NCBI GenBank assembly: GCA_037367355.1
Contig: CM074706.1
Location: 1,798,001-1,862,000 of the forward strand
Length of the DNA stretch: 64,000 nucleotides
Reading direction: 5' to 3'
Origin: Neoscytalidium dimidiatum
Lineage: Eukaryota > Ascomycota > Dothideomycetes > Botryosphaeriales > Botryosphaeriaceae
Below are positions 45,534-56,278 of this stretch, one piece after another. Numbering within the stretch: position 1 is the stretch's first letter; the number at the start of each line of letters is the position of its first letter. Under the pieces are notes generated by a model that made no database searches, was not told where the DNA came from, and was given only the letters and a program-made list of their open reading frames with translations. Both the position numbers and the translations under genes were made by a program.

Positions 45534-47087
45534 CTACGTGCTTGTGAACGAAGAGACCAATATAGAGCCCCCGAGCGCTTTGGTAGCGTAGTTAAAGATG
45601 CCGAAGCGATAGCCCATGAAGTATGCCCAGTTCGTCCACATGGTATAAGAAGGCCCCAGTTTTGTAAACGTAGTACCGTCGAGACTGTAAAAGAAATCTG
45701 CCGCTTTTGTTCCACTCGCTCGTGCATCAAGAGACGTCCGTAGCCAGACCTCGGTACCAGTTATAGCCGCCCTCGCCACTGTAATCCCAGTACTTGCCGT
45801 TTCCCAAGTAGTCTCGTCCTGAGTCATATTGTGCACAACTTGTATATTATAGATATCGCCTGTACGGTAGACCCCGATTGAGGCGCTCCGGTCTCGGAAG
45901 GCCGCCAGCCCGCATCGGTCCCCGTCGAGCATATTGGCAAAGTCGATGGCTATCGTTCCGGTAGGAAACTCTCCATGGATCCGGTGTGTGAGTGTGTTTC
46001 GCGCCAGATACAGATCGTCTGTGACTGTGGCGGTTGACAAGGTCAAGCCATGGCCGACCTTGTACTTGGACGGGTCCGCGTTGTGGTTCCACTCCCACGC
46101 TGGACCCAGCGATGCGCCCTCGAATCTATCTGTACCAGTCCAGCTTGGCAATGGATGAGCAGGTAGAGGCGCTGGGTATGATCCCCCCCAGCCGCCGTTC
46201 GAGTCTGCCACGAAAACCGGAAAGTCATCGCTGCCCCATGTGACCGGTCCAAGAACTGGCATGCGGCCAGCCGGATAAGCCCAGGTGAAGGACATGTAGT
46301 ACCAATCATCGTCTGCTGTCTTGACAAGACTACCTTGATGCGGAACACCACCACCAGAGACAGGTGACTGAATATTCTTCACAAGAATTTTGCTGGTGTA
46401 CGGCCCCCACGGGCTTGTTGCCTTCCAAATGTAGGTAGTATCACCAGGATGATCGTTCAACACGTAGTAGAAGCCGTTGCGCTTGTACAGACGGTTTCCC
46501 TCAATTCCGTCAACTCCAACATCTGAGGCACTGAAGACACCCTGGCTCTTGACTTCGCTCAGTCCATCGGCAGACAGCTGAGCCACTTTGACGTCGGTGG
46601 CTCCATAAACCACGTACATAGAGTCGTCATCATCAACCAAGAGGCCGCAATCGTAGTAGCAAGTGCCTCCTGGAAGCTGAGCAGAGCGGTTCCAGGGGCC
46701 CGCCGCCGACTTGCTGGTGTAAATGTAGGTATTCCAAAAGTCGACACAACCAATCCAGTACCAAAGGCCATTACTGGCCCGATATCTCATTGTTGATGCC
46801 CACGTCCCTCCCCTGTAAGCTTGTCCGCCGGTCAAGTTGTATCGTCCCCCAAAGTCCAAAGTTGGAACTGAGTGGCCAATGATTTCCCATTCAGCCAGGT
46901 CGTGTGAACGAAGAATAGGTGCGCCTGGGCTATAATGCATATTCGATGCAGAGAAGTAGAAGAGTCCATCTGGGCCAACTGAGATGTCGTTGTCGGCAAA
47001 ATCTTCGTATACTACCGGGTTCGAGAAATTCCCGTCAGCTGCCCGTGCAATGGGCCACAAGGCGGTGAGTAGCAGGGCTGTCTTCAT
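45534..47087 (-). CDS. Secreted glycoside hydrolase family 43
   Basis: An intronless gene of 517 residues from the Met at 47087. The signal peptide KTALLLTALWPIARA ends at a clear ARA|AD site. The upstream in-frame Met at 47138 would spoil it. The five-bladed propeller starts at NPVVYEDFADNDISVGPDG, where an Asp serves as general base. It continues through YYDCGLLVDDDDSMYVVYG (pKa-modulating Asp) and VDGIEGNRLYKRNGFYYV (acid Glu). From about residue 320 a beta-sandwich domain follows (FEGASLGPAWEWNHN through to the C-terminus), the GH43 C2 type. The expected role is removal of xylose or arabinose from hemicellulose outside the cell. The exact linkage specificity is not readable. Confidence 0.93.
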   Translation of the reverse strand: MKTALLLTALWPIARAADGNFSNPVVYEDFADNDISVGPDGLFYFSASNMHYSPGAPILRSHDLAEWEIIGHSVPTLDFGGRYNLTGGQAYRGGTWASTMRYRASNGLWYWIGCVDFWNTYIYTSKSAAGPWNRSAQLPGGTCYYDCGLLVDDDDSMYVVYGATDVKVAQLSADGLSEVKSQGVFSASDVGVDGIEGNRLYKRNGFYYVLNDHPGDTTYIWKATSPWGPYTSKILVKNIQSPVSGGGVPHQGSLVKTADDDWYYMSFTWAYPAGRMPVLGPVTWGSDDFPVFVADSNGGWGGSYPAPLPAHPLPSWTGTDRFEGASLGPAWEWNHNADPSKYKVGHGLTLSTATVTDDLYLARNTLTHRIHGEFPTGTIAIDFANMLDGDRCGLAAFRDRSASIGVYRTGDIYNIQVVHNMTQDETTWETASTGITVARAAITGTEVWLRTSLDARASGTKAADFFYSLDGTTFTKLGPSYTMWTNWAYFMGYRFGIFNYATKALGGSILVSSFTST

Positions 47088-47166
47088 GTTGTTTAGCGGG
47101 TGCAAAGGAGAGCCATTGATGCTGTCAGAAGCCGGCACGATACAGAGATGTTAATAAACGGAACAT

Positions 47167-47198
47167 AATCAATATGCTCAACACAATCAATATGCTCA
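47167..47198. repeat. 14-bp direct repeat in GH43 promoter
   Basis: AATCAATATGCTCA occurs at 47167-47180 and again at 47185-47198, an 18-bp period. It lies 80-110 bp upstream of the GH43 start and may be a paired regulator site or slippage product. Confidence 0.55.
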
Positions 47199-47780
47199 CA
47201 CCGATTTAGGAACCCCGGGGCCAGCGCCGTCGGCAGAACGGGCCGGTGGTGGCGGCGGAACGGACTAAGGTCATACGAGATAGGCAGCTCCTGACATATG
47301 CTATTCATGCAAGCATCAACTGCGTAACAGATTCCGATCAGTGTCAACCTCGTTTCACACGCTCGGGTGACATCGAATATTGATACTGAACACAGAGTTC
47401 AGCAAGTAGTCTTGGCCGCAGCGTTTTTTCCTTTTCCGTGTGGATTTTAGCGAACAACACCGCGCGGTCCGAAGAACCGTAAGAAGGGGAAATAATGGGA
47501 TGGAAGACGGCATTATTAGCCTCCGTCCATACTATGCTAAATGTTCCGGCAAAATGTTTGGTGCGGGGAAGCAAGAAGCAGTTGTAAATTCGAGCGCCTT
47601 GACTTCATCAGGTGTGGGAGAATATGTAGGGGAACGGAGGACACACTACTAATAGTCTTAATTCTGCCTTTCGAAGCACCATCATGGCCCAGCAGTTATG
47701 GGTGGGTCAGTCTCCTTTCTGTTCTTGAACGCAGGCAGCACCAGTAAAGACCAAGAATGCTTGCGGTCTTTATACTTTTC

Positions 47781-47804
47781 CACGCTAGTAGCTGTACTAG
47801 CGTG
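47781..47804. repeat. 10-bp hairpin with 4-nt loop
   Basis: CACGCTAGTA and TACTAGCGTG are exact reverse complements around GCTG. It lies in the GH43/Zn2Cys6 divergent region, 280 bp upstream of the regulator. Confidence 0.55.
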
Positions 47805-48084
47805 AATTTTGGACAGTTTCAACAAAAGAAGGAAATATAGAATTGCTTAGCCGTGCAAGTCTTTGGCTGTGGGAAGGTAGAACGGCTGGCAGAAGCGGCG
47901 AGTCTATAGAAACTACATGCCCTGTGGGGCCGTGCTTCCCCACATTCCGTTATCGGAGCGACACATGATGACTCATTGACCTGTTCCCACTGGTCAGCTC
48001 AACTTCGTTCCGCACTCGTACAATTCTTGATGTACCTACCGATCAAGCACAGCAACATTCCAGTTTGTGGATGTATAATGGATC

Positions 48085-50240
48085 ATGGCCCCCAAACTGC
48101 CTGCCTGCGACCCTTGCAGATTCTCAAAGCTTGCTTGTGACCATGTTCAGCCTATCTGTTCGCGGTGCCAAGACAGAAAGCAACCGTGCGTGTACCGGAG
48201 GAGGCCATTTAAGAAGCGGAAGGCCGAGCAAACTTCGGCTCATCCACGCGCGTCGTCAAGGTAGAGCGGAAACACCAACTGAGGATTCTGATCAGGATCC
48301 ATACAGCTAAGACTTGAACCGCGATAGGTCCTCCAGTGCGGACCCGTCCCTTGCCAGATTATTGAGCAAGTCCCGACACTATCCTAATCCAGGCTATCTC
48401 GGCTCCTCTAGCTACACAACGTTTTTCAATCATCTGTCACCTGGTCACAGTGACCAGAGCGAGAATGATGATGGTTGTTCAGGTCATCCTATGAATGAGG
48501 AATTGGTATCGCACGGAGCTGAGCTGATAAAACAGTTTCACTATTCATCCAAGGTTCTGGCTTGGATTCCCCTTGTCAGTGCCTGGATTGAGAAAGGTAT
48601 CAACTTCGCTCTGGCCGAGTCACTGACGGAGCGATGTGTACAAACTGTCGAATACGTCCTGAAAAACCTTGATGCCGGCTTATACAACGGCATGGAACTC
48701 TCAAGGAATCTATTTCTGCGTACCTGCAGTCCACTGACAGTTGACGCCAATGCTACCATCGAAGATTTTCACTCAAAATTTTGCTATGACGAAGCGCGTT
48801 GGGAGACTCTAGGGTTGTTCTTCACCGCCGTCTCAAGAGCAACCATCGACATTGACACTTTTGATCCACTTTATCGCTCAAGTCACGAACGACGTAGTTT
48901 CCAACGGTTAGCAACGCACTACTCAAATGTCTGCCTAGACATAGCCATATCACTCGATTGCCTAAACGACCTGCAGCTCATGCTGCAGTATGAGAACTTC
49001 ATTCTTTATACCTTTATACACGGTGATCAGAGTGAGTAGCCGCGACAACTGAACTGATTCTTGCTGACTGGAAAGGCTATCAATCGTGGCGGAAGCTCGG
49101 AGACGTGACAAGTTCTCTGTCTGCACTTGGCTATCACGAGCAACTCGAGGGCGAGGATCCCATTCCGCAATTTTTAAAGGACCTTCGACAGGCAGCGTTC
49201 GCCCGCGCCTATGCCGCAGACAAAAATGTTGGCATTTTCCTTGGTCGACCCCCAAGAATCCACAAGAAGTATAGTAAAGTGCTACCTCGCCACTTCCAAT
49301 GGGCACCAGACCAACCGTTTAGCCGTTTGGCAGACACGCGGTGGTCCTCTTTGTGTGCTGCCTTGAAGGAAGATATACTTGATCTTTCTCGAGAAGAAAA
49401 TTCGGACGAGAGGATCCAGAAAGCACGGTTCGCAAGATCCACCCCTAGAATATGAAGCATGGCAGCTGATGAATTCAGTGCCATCCAAGCCGATGCAGAA
49501 GCCCATTGGGCCGCCTTACCTCCGCATTTCCGGTTACAAGGATCTTTGATGTCCTGTGAGAGACGACCCGTAGAGAGAGACTTTCTCGTCAATTCACGGC
49601 TGGATCACCTGCATGTCCTGTTCCTGCTGCGCCTAGCCCTAGTGCAAAGAGTGTCTGAGCCAGACGCTCGGTTGTTAGCAGTATCCGTAGATATGCTCAG
49701 CCTCGTCATTGAGGCAGTAGTTCTCAAAGATCGTCTGGCAAACTCCGGGATATCCCTTGTTTGGAAGGTATGTAAAACACTGGCAAAACAGTGACCGTTC
49801 CTAATTGTTGGTAGGTGGTATATTACGGATTAGCAGCTGCAGGAGTCGTCTGCCTTGCCTTACTGAAGAAATGTTTCCCATCTGAAAGCAACGAGGTCTC
49901 CGTTTCCAAGGCCATCCAGGACTTGAGCGTGCTAGTTGCAGAAGTTGAGACAGGAGCTTTAGTGCACCCTGAAGACCCCAATTACGCACTGCTCGCCGGA
50001 GCTACCCGGACGATCAAAAGCTTGCTCAGCCGGATCATGTCCAATGACTTTGCCCGACATCCGACAACACAATTGGCTCCGGACCCACTCTCGCTACTCC
50101 CGTCCGCGCTTCCAAGTGACGACCTGAATCACTGGGGGAGCCATAGCCTCCAAGACTTCGAAACAAACTTCTGGCTGAACCTTGCAGAGCATCCATACCT
50201 GGTCGAATCGGCGAGTAGTGTTCAGTGGAATGGAATCTAG
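48085..50240 (+). CDS. Zn2Cys6 transcription factor next to Ehrlich-type genes
   Basis: Exons 48085-48260, 48328-49031, 49076-49427, 49479-49767 and 49815-50240 give about 648 residues. The zinc cluster is at the extreme N-terminus: LPACDPCRFSKLACDHVQ, then ICSRCQDRKQPCVY, followed by the basic RRRPFKKRK. The C-terminal half matches a common fungal regulator plan: AEAHWAALPPHFRL, then VERDFLVNSRLDHLHVLFLL, then LVIEAVVLKDRLANSG. An in-frame TGA at 49453-49455 would truncate the protein. However, 49428-49478 has GTTCGC...TTCAG borders, a CTGAT branch site and a 51-nt length divisible by three, so splicing removes it. If that intron is not used, the gene is broken. Its location beside the aminotransferase and decarboxylase genes suggests control of them. 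Confidence 0.75.
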
Positions 50241-50259
50241 CAAGCATGCGAGTGTGCGT

Positions 50260-51810
50260 CTAAGGTGTCCGAACTCCTCTCTGATGGCTTCTCCAACTCG
50301 GCACACAGCCTTGTCTAGATCGCTTAGTTCGAGCTGCAGCCGCAAATGTCATGCGAAATTCAATACTCTGTAGGCGTTCTCTATCTGCGGCAAGCCAACT
50401 ACCCTTGCAGGTTAGCACACCTTTATTCTTGACAGCAGCATCAATCCTCTCCTCGATCATGATATTCGGCGGCTCATTGCGATCGCCTCCCATCCCAACC
50501 TCTAGGTGCTGCCAGTTGATATCGACTGGTATCCATAGAAACAATCCCTTTCATGGAACAGTCTAGGTGCATGTCCTTGAAGTAGATAGCGCTGGCAAGC
50601 GTCGACGAGGATGTCTCGACGCTCGCAGTACTGTAAAGACAAATGGCGCAGCCATTTAATAAATCCTTCGTGGTCCCAGATCTCGTCTAGAAGTTTCTAC
50701 AAAATCACTTGTGAAGGGCCGCTAGTAGCTACGTCACTATTTTTCGTGTGCAAAAGAAACTTTTCGACCGCCTCGGAGCTGGCGGTGAGCCATCCGGACC
50801 TTAATCCGGGGCCAGAATCTTGGAAGCTGAGCCCAGGCGCAATGTCCGACCCGAAAGGTCTAAGGACAGATAAGAAACAGGGAGTTGCTGAAGAAACTCC
50901 TGCGCTGACGTATCGGCATGAATTTCGGCACCCTTGCCATGGTCCAGCTGAAGGAAGTAGTATGGGTCATCTTCGATGATGTAAAGGTCATTTTTTCGGC
51001 GATTTCGTATATAGCCTTTCGTCGTTCAGTGGGTTGTGTCGTACCTGTTGGGTTTTGTCCGGATGGAATGGTGTACAAGCCAAATGATTTATTTCCTCTG
51101 GCGAGGTCCCAGCTACTCAGTTTCCAATCGAGGTCCCCCAGCAAGAGACCAGAGCCGTCCATGTCAACTCTAACAGGACTCAGTCCTTGACCTTTCCCAG
51201 CGTCGATCGTTCCTGAATACTTATGATCCTCAACAATGGCCCAATCGCCGCGATTACAGAATATTTGAAGTGCAATGTTGGTAGCGGATGTCGTTCCACA
51301 GGTCAGGCAGCAATCGTAATCGATGTGGTGGATCATGAATCAACTCGATGTGCTCAGTTACGAAGTGAATGAGCTGTGGTGAACCAGCAGCATAGCCACA
51401 GTTTAGGCCCAGAGAGAGACCGTACGCATCCTCGCCAGCTGAGCAGGTCATGAAAGGCATCGAATCGACAGCGTCAGCTCTCCAAATCTGGCTGCTATTC
51501 GTCCCGTACATACTAATTGAAGCCCATGGACAGAAGTCTGACGTATGTCTCCCGGTCCCCAGTGTGGTGATGTTGGATGGACTGTCAACGCGCGCTGAGG
51601 CTTTCAGAACACCCGTACTTTGAGTGCATGGAACGAGACTGAATCGATGCTCCCAAGATCTAGCCTTCAGTTTTGAGTCAGAGTCCTGGAGCTTGAAATG
51701 TCTCGAGAAAATGAATCGGGCGCTTGCGGAACGGAGGGGTTTGGAGCGCTCTCCTCTCTTGGAATGTGGTGATCTTCTGATGCAGCATTGTCTTGAAAAT
51801 GTGTAGAGGG
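50260..51810 (-). pseudogene. Decayed aromatic aminotransferase (ARO8/ARO9 type)
   Basis: A class I PLP aminotransferase is readable along the whole minus strand but only by changing frame. Landmarks are NITTLGTGRHTSDFCPWASI, GYAAGSPQLIHFVTEHIEL, LTCGTTSATNIALQIF, YTIPSGQNPTGTTQ, LYIIEDDPYYFLQL, LRLGSASKILAPG (PLP lysine), and IEERIDAAVKNKGVL. Frame changes without splice sites occur near 51322, in a six-base T run at 50991-50996, near 50804-50810 and near 50320. There is an in-frame TAG at 50697-50699 after SQVIL. The N-terminal exon is unresolved. Intact members transaminate aromatic amino acids with 2-oxo acids, the first Ehrlich step, which suits the adjacent decarboxylase. Some indels at homopolymers might be sequence errors; the TAG would not be. 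Confidence 0.72.
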
Positions 51811-51951
51811 ACCGAAGGAAAATGACAGGCCTGTGTACGAGGCTCTCGCATTGCAAACCTACTCTACTTTTCTAAAACGATTGAAACACCACGTCATGCT
51901 CTGAGAATGCCGGCGTGGTCGGAGCGAACACAAAAGTGGGCGGTGTTTAAA

Positions 51952-51987
51952 TCGGAGTAGTCGGAGTAATCGGCGTAGTCGGAGTGA
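51952..51987. promoter_or_regulatory. Four CGG triplets at 9-bp period, putative Zn2Cys6 site
   Basis: TCGGAGTAG, TCGGAGTAA, TCGGCGTAG and TCGGAGTGA follow one another without a gap, so CGG occurs at 51953, 51962, 51971 and 51980. Zn2Cys6 proteins bind CGG/CCG triplets in defined spacing. In yeast, Aro80 uses direct triplet repeats upstream of ARO9 and ARO10. The tract lies 215-250 bp upstream of the decarboxylase ATG and in the shared promoter with the aminotransferase relic. Binding is an inference. Confidence 0.5.
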
Positions 51988-52201
51988 TGGCGTCAGCTCC
52001 ACCGACCGTCATGACTATAGGCAGATATTCTGGGGGTCAAACAAATACCGTTTCACTGCATCATAAAATGATGACGCTCCTAAGCTTCTAGCAGTCCTTT
52101 CTTCTCTTTATTTCACATATTCTCTACTTTCTTCATTTTCCCACAAGGGCCCCTGAACACCTACCAACTTCATTTTATTGGTATCAAAACAAGACTTGGA
52201 A

Positions 52202-53935
52202 ATGACAGCCAAACTTGCGGAGTATCTATTTGCACGTCTAGCTCAGCTGGGCGTGCATTCAGTTCACGGTGTCCCCGGGGACTATAATTTGAATTTACTG
52301 GACTATATTGAACCCGCCGGACTGCATTGGGTGGGAAACACTAATGAGCTCAATGCTGGCTATGCTGCAGATGGTTATGCTCGCATCAAGGGAATGGGAG
52401 CCATCGTCACCACTTTTGGAGTTGGAGAATTGTCCGCTGTCAATGCTATCGCTGGGGCATACGCTGAGCGTGCCGCAGTCGTGCACATCGTCGGCACTCC
52501 AGACCGAGCCATTCAAGACTCTCGGGCATTGGCACATCACACCTTAAACGACGGGGATTTCCGCCGCTTCGGACAGATGCATGCGCATATTACCGTAGCA
52601 CAAGCTAGTCTAAGGGATCCAAGAACAAGTCCAGCGCAACTGGACGAGGTGTTGAGACAGTGTCTTCTCCACAGTCGGCCGGTGTACATTGAGATCCCTC
52701 AAGACTTGGTCGCAGCGCCCGTTCCTGCAGCGGGGTTGAAAGAGAAGGTTCTGGCCGCTGATCTGAGTTCTTCGCCAGGGTTGAATGGAGCGGTTGCAAT
52801 GGTTCTTGATAAGATCCAGTCTGCAAGACGGCCAATCATCCTCGTTGATGGTGAGACCAGAGCCATCGGCATCGTCGAAGAGGTCCAGAAGCTCAGCAAG
52901 TCCACATCTTGGCCAACATGGACAACTTCTTTTGGAAAGAGCCTGCTGGATGAGACTCAGCCAAATTTCCATGGAGTCTATCGTGGAAGGTTTGCAGAGC
53001 CGGTAGCGCAAGATTTCTTTTCGAAATCCGACCTCATCCTATGCTTCGGCCCGCATTTCAGCTCCACCAATACCTTCCTCTACTCCAGTATCCCCGATCA
53101 GAAAGCCACTATATCCTTCACAGACACCGAGATGAAAGTTGGCCAGCTCACATTCCGGGATATCCCCGCCAAAGCCGCTCTCTGCCGGCTGCTTGAGCGC
53201 ATCGACCTGTCCAAAGCCCGCTCATACGACCCTTATCCCTCGCTTCCCCATGACAGGATCCTTTCCTTCTCTGCCGTGCCATCCCTGGACGGCCAGATCA
53301 CACAGGACCTTCTCTGGCCCATCCTGGCCAGCTTCCTCCGCTCTGGGGACATCGTCCTTGGCGAAACTGGCACCTCCGGCTACGGCATTAGGCATGTACC
53401 TTTGCCGCTGCACACTCACATGTTTGCTCCGGCCACGTGGCTATCTATTGGATACATGCTGCCTGCTGCACAGGGTGCGGCGCTGGCGCAACGGGAACTT
53501 GTCACATCGGACAGCTACCATGGTATCGTTGATCCGCGCACGATCCTGTTCATCGGGGACGGAAGCTTGCAGATGACAGTACAGGAGCTCTCGACGATTG
53601 TGAAGAAAGGTTTGGACATGGTGGTCTTTGTTATTAACAATGATGGGTATACGGTTGAGCGGTGCATTCACGGGCTGAACGAAAAGTACAACGACGTGGC
53701 AGGCTGGCGGTATATGCTTGCGCCGGCGTTCTTTGGCGCCAGGGATGATTCCTATACGGCTACCGTGAGAACTTGGGGGGAGTTGAAAAAGGTGTTGGAG
53801 GATGAGAGACTTATCAGTGGGAAAGGATTGAGGATGGTGGAAGTACTTTTGGATCGAGAAGACGTGCCGTCAGGGCCGTTGTTCGGCTATCTGGAGAAAG
53901 AGAGAACAAGGATCAACGGCATGGCTATTGAATAA
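52202..53935 (+). CDS. Thiamine-diphosphate 2-oxo-acid decarboxylase (pyruvate/phenylpyruvate type)
   Basis: A single-exon gene of 577 residues starting at ATG 52202. A longer frame back to 52178 begins with TTG and is discarded. All catalytic residues of the pyruvate decarboxylase family are present: D27 in PGDYN, E49 in NTNELNAGYAADG, H112-H113 in LAHHTLNDGDF and E486 in NNDGYTVERCIHG. The ThDP/Mg motif runs from GDGS at 452 to NN at 479-480. The enzyme is cytosolic and releases CO2 from pyruvate or aromatic and branched 2-oxo acids to give aldehydes. The adjacent aminotransferase relic favours an ARO10-like Ehrlich role over general fermentation. Substrate preference is not provable here. 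The gene is intact although its partner is decayed. Confidence 0.93.
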   Translation: MTAKLAEYLFARLAQLGVHSVHGVPGDYNLNLLDYIEPAGLHWVGNTNELNAGYAADGYARIKGMGAIVTTFGVGELSAVNAIAGAYAERAAVVHIVGTPDRAIQDSRALAHHTLNDGDFRRFGQMHAHITVAQASLRDPRTSPAQLDEVLRQCLLHSRPVYIEIPQDLVAAPVPAAGLKEKVLAADLSSSPGLNGAVAMVLDKIQSARRPIILVDGETRAIGIVEEVQKLSKSTSWPTWTTSFGKSLLDETQPNFHGVYRGRFAEPVAQDFFSKSDLILCFGPHFSSTNTFLYSSIPDQKATISFTDTEMKVGQLTFRDIPAKAALCRLLERIDLSKARSYDPYPSLPHDRILSFSAVPSLDGQITQDLLWPILASFLRSGDIVLGETGTSGYGIRHVPLPLHTHMFAPATWLSIGYMLPAAQGAALAQRELVTSDSYHGIVDPRTILFIGDGSLQMTVQELSTIVKKGLDMVVFVINNDGYTVERCIHGLNEKYNDVAGWRYMLAPAFFGARDDSYTATVRTWGELKKVLEDERLISGKGLRMVEVLLDREDVPSGPLFGYLEKERTRINGMAIE

Positions 53936-56278
53936 AGATTCGATGGAATTCAAGAGACGTGGTATAAGCTAACATGATGGAATAGCTCAAGATTGTCCAA
54001 CAGTGGGCACGACAGAAATCAAGCCTGCTTAACTGAGTTCCACATCTTTCTACGCAAAGGTGTTGGAATCAGTGGAAATGGAGGGAGGTGAAAGAAAAGA
54101 GACAAGAAACAGAATCCTAATAGATTTGACGGTGCCGGAACAAATACATACAAATGGAAATTGCAGATGTCAAAGCTTGCATTTGATCTTCGAAGGCATG
54201 ATAATCTCTTTTAACCCTGTAGGTCGGCAATTTTTTTTTTTTCCTTAGCCATATCTTCTTTAGGTCGATAGAAGAGATTTTCTACAAAATTCTCAGTGTG
54301 ATCGAGCCTTAAATAGCTGCACTGCTTGTCCCCATAAATGTCTCAACGACTACCTCTGCAACCACTGCACACACCACGTAGAGTCAGTGAGTAGACAGCA
54401 ACGTGGAACCAGTAATGAGAGTTTCTATAAGTTTCCGTCATAATTCGACGGGGGAAGCGTCGGCGTCTACGTCTATAAGCACTAATCAAACATTTGAGAA
54501 TTGTTTCCGCAGTCCCACATTGTCTGCGTAGAAATAAAGGCGTCGTGCATCATCTTATTGGTAAAAACTGGATTGTCCAAACTGTATTGTGTTACATGTC
54601 GCTTGCCTTAGAGAGGAGTGTTACCGGGTACACCAATCTGCGGGGATGTGTGGATGTTTTATCTTCATGTAACCTACTACTGCTTGGAACAAAAGTATCC
54701 GGAGCTAATGCGAATGCGGCATGTTGACTGTATCCGTGATAGAGCACATTGACTGAGATACAACAATCAGGCGCTAGCATAATCAGAGAATATATTTTAC
54801 TTCGCCCGTTCAAGCTGCGACCTGACTCGTTGGATCGCGGCAGGCGAGCAGGGAAAGGGGTTCAGTTTCTCTTGGGACGACAGGGTCAAATTCTTGACTC
54901 AGATCGTGTTCCCCAACTTCTGGTTCCATACCACAATCGCAAATGACATCTGCAGGATGAACTTGGCAAGGCGAATTTTTTTGGCAGAAGGTGGGCCCTT
55001 CGACTGAGTCAGCGCAGCTCCCTCAACCAGGCGCGCTATCACCAAAGGGTTGCGATGCCCGGACGACAGATTGATAGATCCGTAGCGGAAATTTTGACGC
55101 TGGTGACCTTGAGGTCATGAAAATCTCACATCATGCCAGACTGAAATCTGTCAGGAGCGCTATTGCGTATGCGCGCCCGTGCTTTTTGGTCGGAACGAAC
55201 TGCTGATTGCGCAATGCGGGAAGAGAATCGGCCAAACACCCACGGCACCCTCTATTTTCGGAGTATGTTCAGCGACTCGTCTTCCTACCGGCGGAGCCGC
55301 ACTGAAGGGAACCGTGCAAGGTCTTGGCTAGATGCAAATGAAGTTCAGCTGAAGTGAGACATGCTAAAGGTGCCCCACAGCGTCGGAAAGGGTATGGTGA
55401 AGACGATCGATACCCTGCCAGTTTTGGCATGCACCGGGAGGATTTTTCGGCCTTCGATCCGATGCCTTCGTCGGGGGCAAGTTTCAGTTCAATCAGCGAT
55501 TGTCCAGAGCTAGCAACAGAGGCACCAAAATACTGTGCCGTCGGCGCAACAGAATGATGATACGACTTGTGGGGCTACACTTCGGAATACAATACACTGC
55601 TGGCCCTGTTCGCCAAAGATATGGTACCCGGCGCTTGGGCGGCCCCAGCGAATTCAAGGGTACGGCAGCGCGAGGCGGATCATCTTTGCCACGTGGTCAG
55701 CATATGCCAATCCGAGAAGGGATCTGCCAATCGATATATTGTTGAAGGCCACGAAGACTTTCAAGCAAACAGCGGGAGTCCTTTGCTGAACAACGGGGGA
55801 AGATTTTGCTAACATCTGGCTGGTTCGGGTAAGGGCTCTGGACCGCAGCGCCGAGTCTATCCCGCCATCGCAAGGGTCTTCCCCTGGCGCCCGGCTGGCT
55901 CGCAAGGAGACAGTATAAATCGGTGCCGGCGCTGTGGCGCAGCTGTGGATTGTAGGCTCGCTCGCCACACGATCGGGACCGCCGAAGCCCAATTAGACCT
56001 CGGCTGGACGCCAGGGCGTTCTTGACGAGTCAATCATCAGTCGACCCGCTGGCGCAAAGGCAGCCAAGGTAGAGGCGGACAAGGCTCGTCCGAATCACCA
56101 GCCATCGAACACCAGGCGCAATTCGCGATTGGTGCGTTGAACTGCGGCGCAAAATTTCGGCAACCCGGGAGGCTTATCGTGTCTCCTGTCCCTCCGCACT
56201 CAAATCAGCAGCGTCGGACAGCCCCAGCTTCCTCCCGTTACCAGCGACACCGGTGGACTCAATGCGTGCGACGCTCTC
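53936..56278. other. 2.3-kb spacer with unassigned coding-like frames
   Basis: Frames at 55354-55557 and 55535-55789 look somewhat protein-like (for example DFSAFDPMPSSGASF and RRIIFATWSAYANPRRDL) but belong to different phases with stops between them, and I recognise no family. They could be a relic. A run of T near 54230 precedes nothing evident. The right end should contain the channel gene's promoter. Confidence 0.35.

Larger units (their letters stand above)
47088..48084. other. Divergent promoter region with two short repeats
   Basis: Between the leftward GH43 gene and the rightward Zn2Cys6 gene. It contains a short direct repeat near the GH43 start and a 10-bp hairpin, both listed separately. 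No gene is seen. Confidence 0.5.

Noticed and set aside
49453..49455. Nonsense mutation in the second Zn2Cys6 gene
   Set aside because: A 51-nt GT-AG intron with a branch-like CTGAT covers it and keeps the frame, so I treat the gene as probably intact; kept as a finding to test.
52178..52201. Longer N-terminus for the decarboxylase
   Set aside because: The extension begins with TTG; the ATG at 52202 aligns catalytic residues close to yeast Pdc1 numbering.
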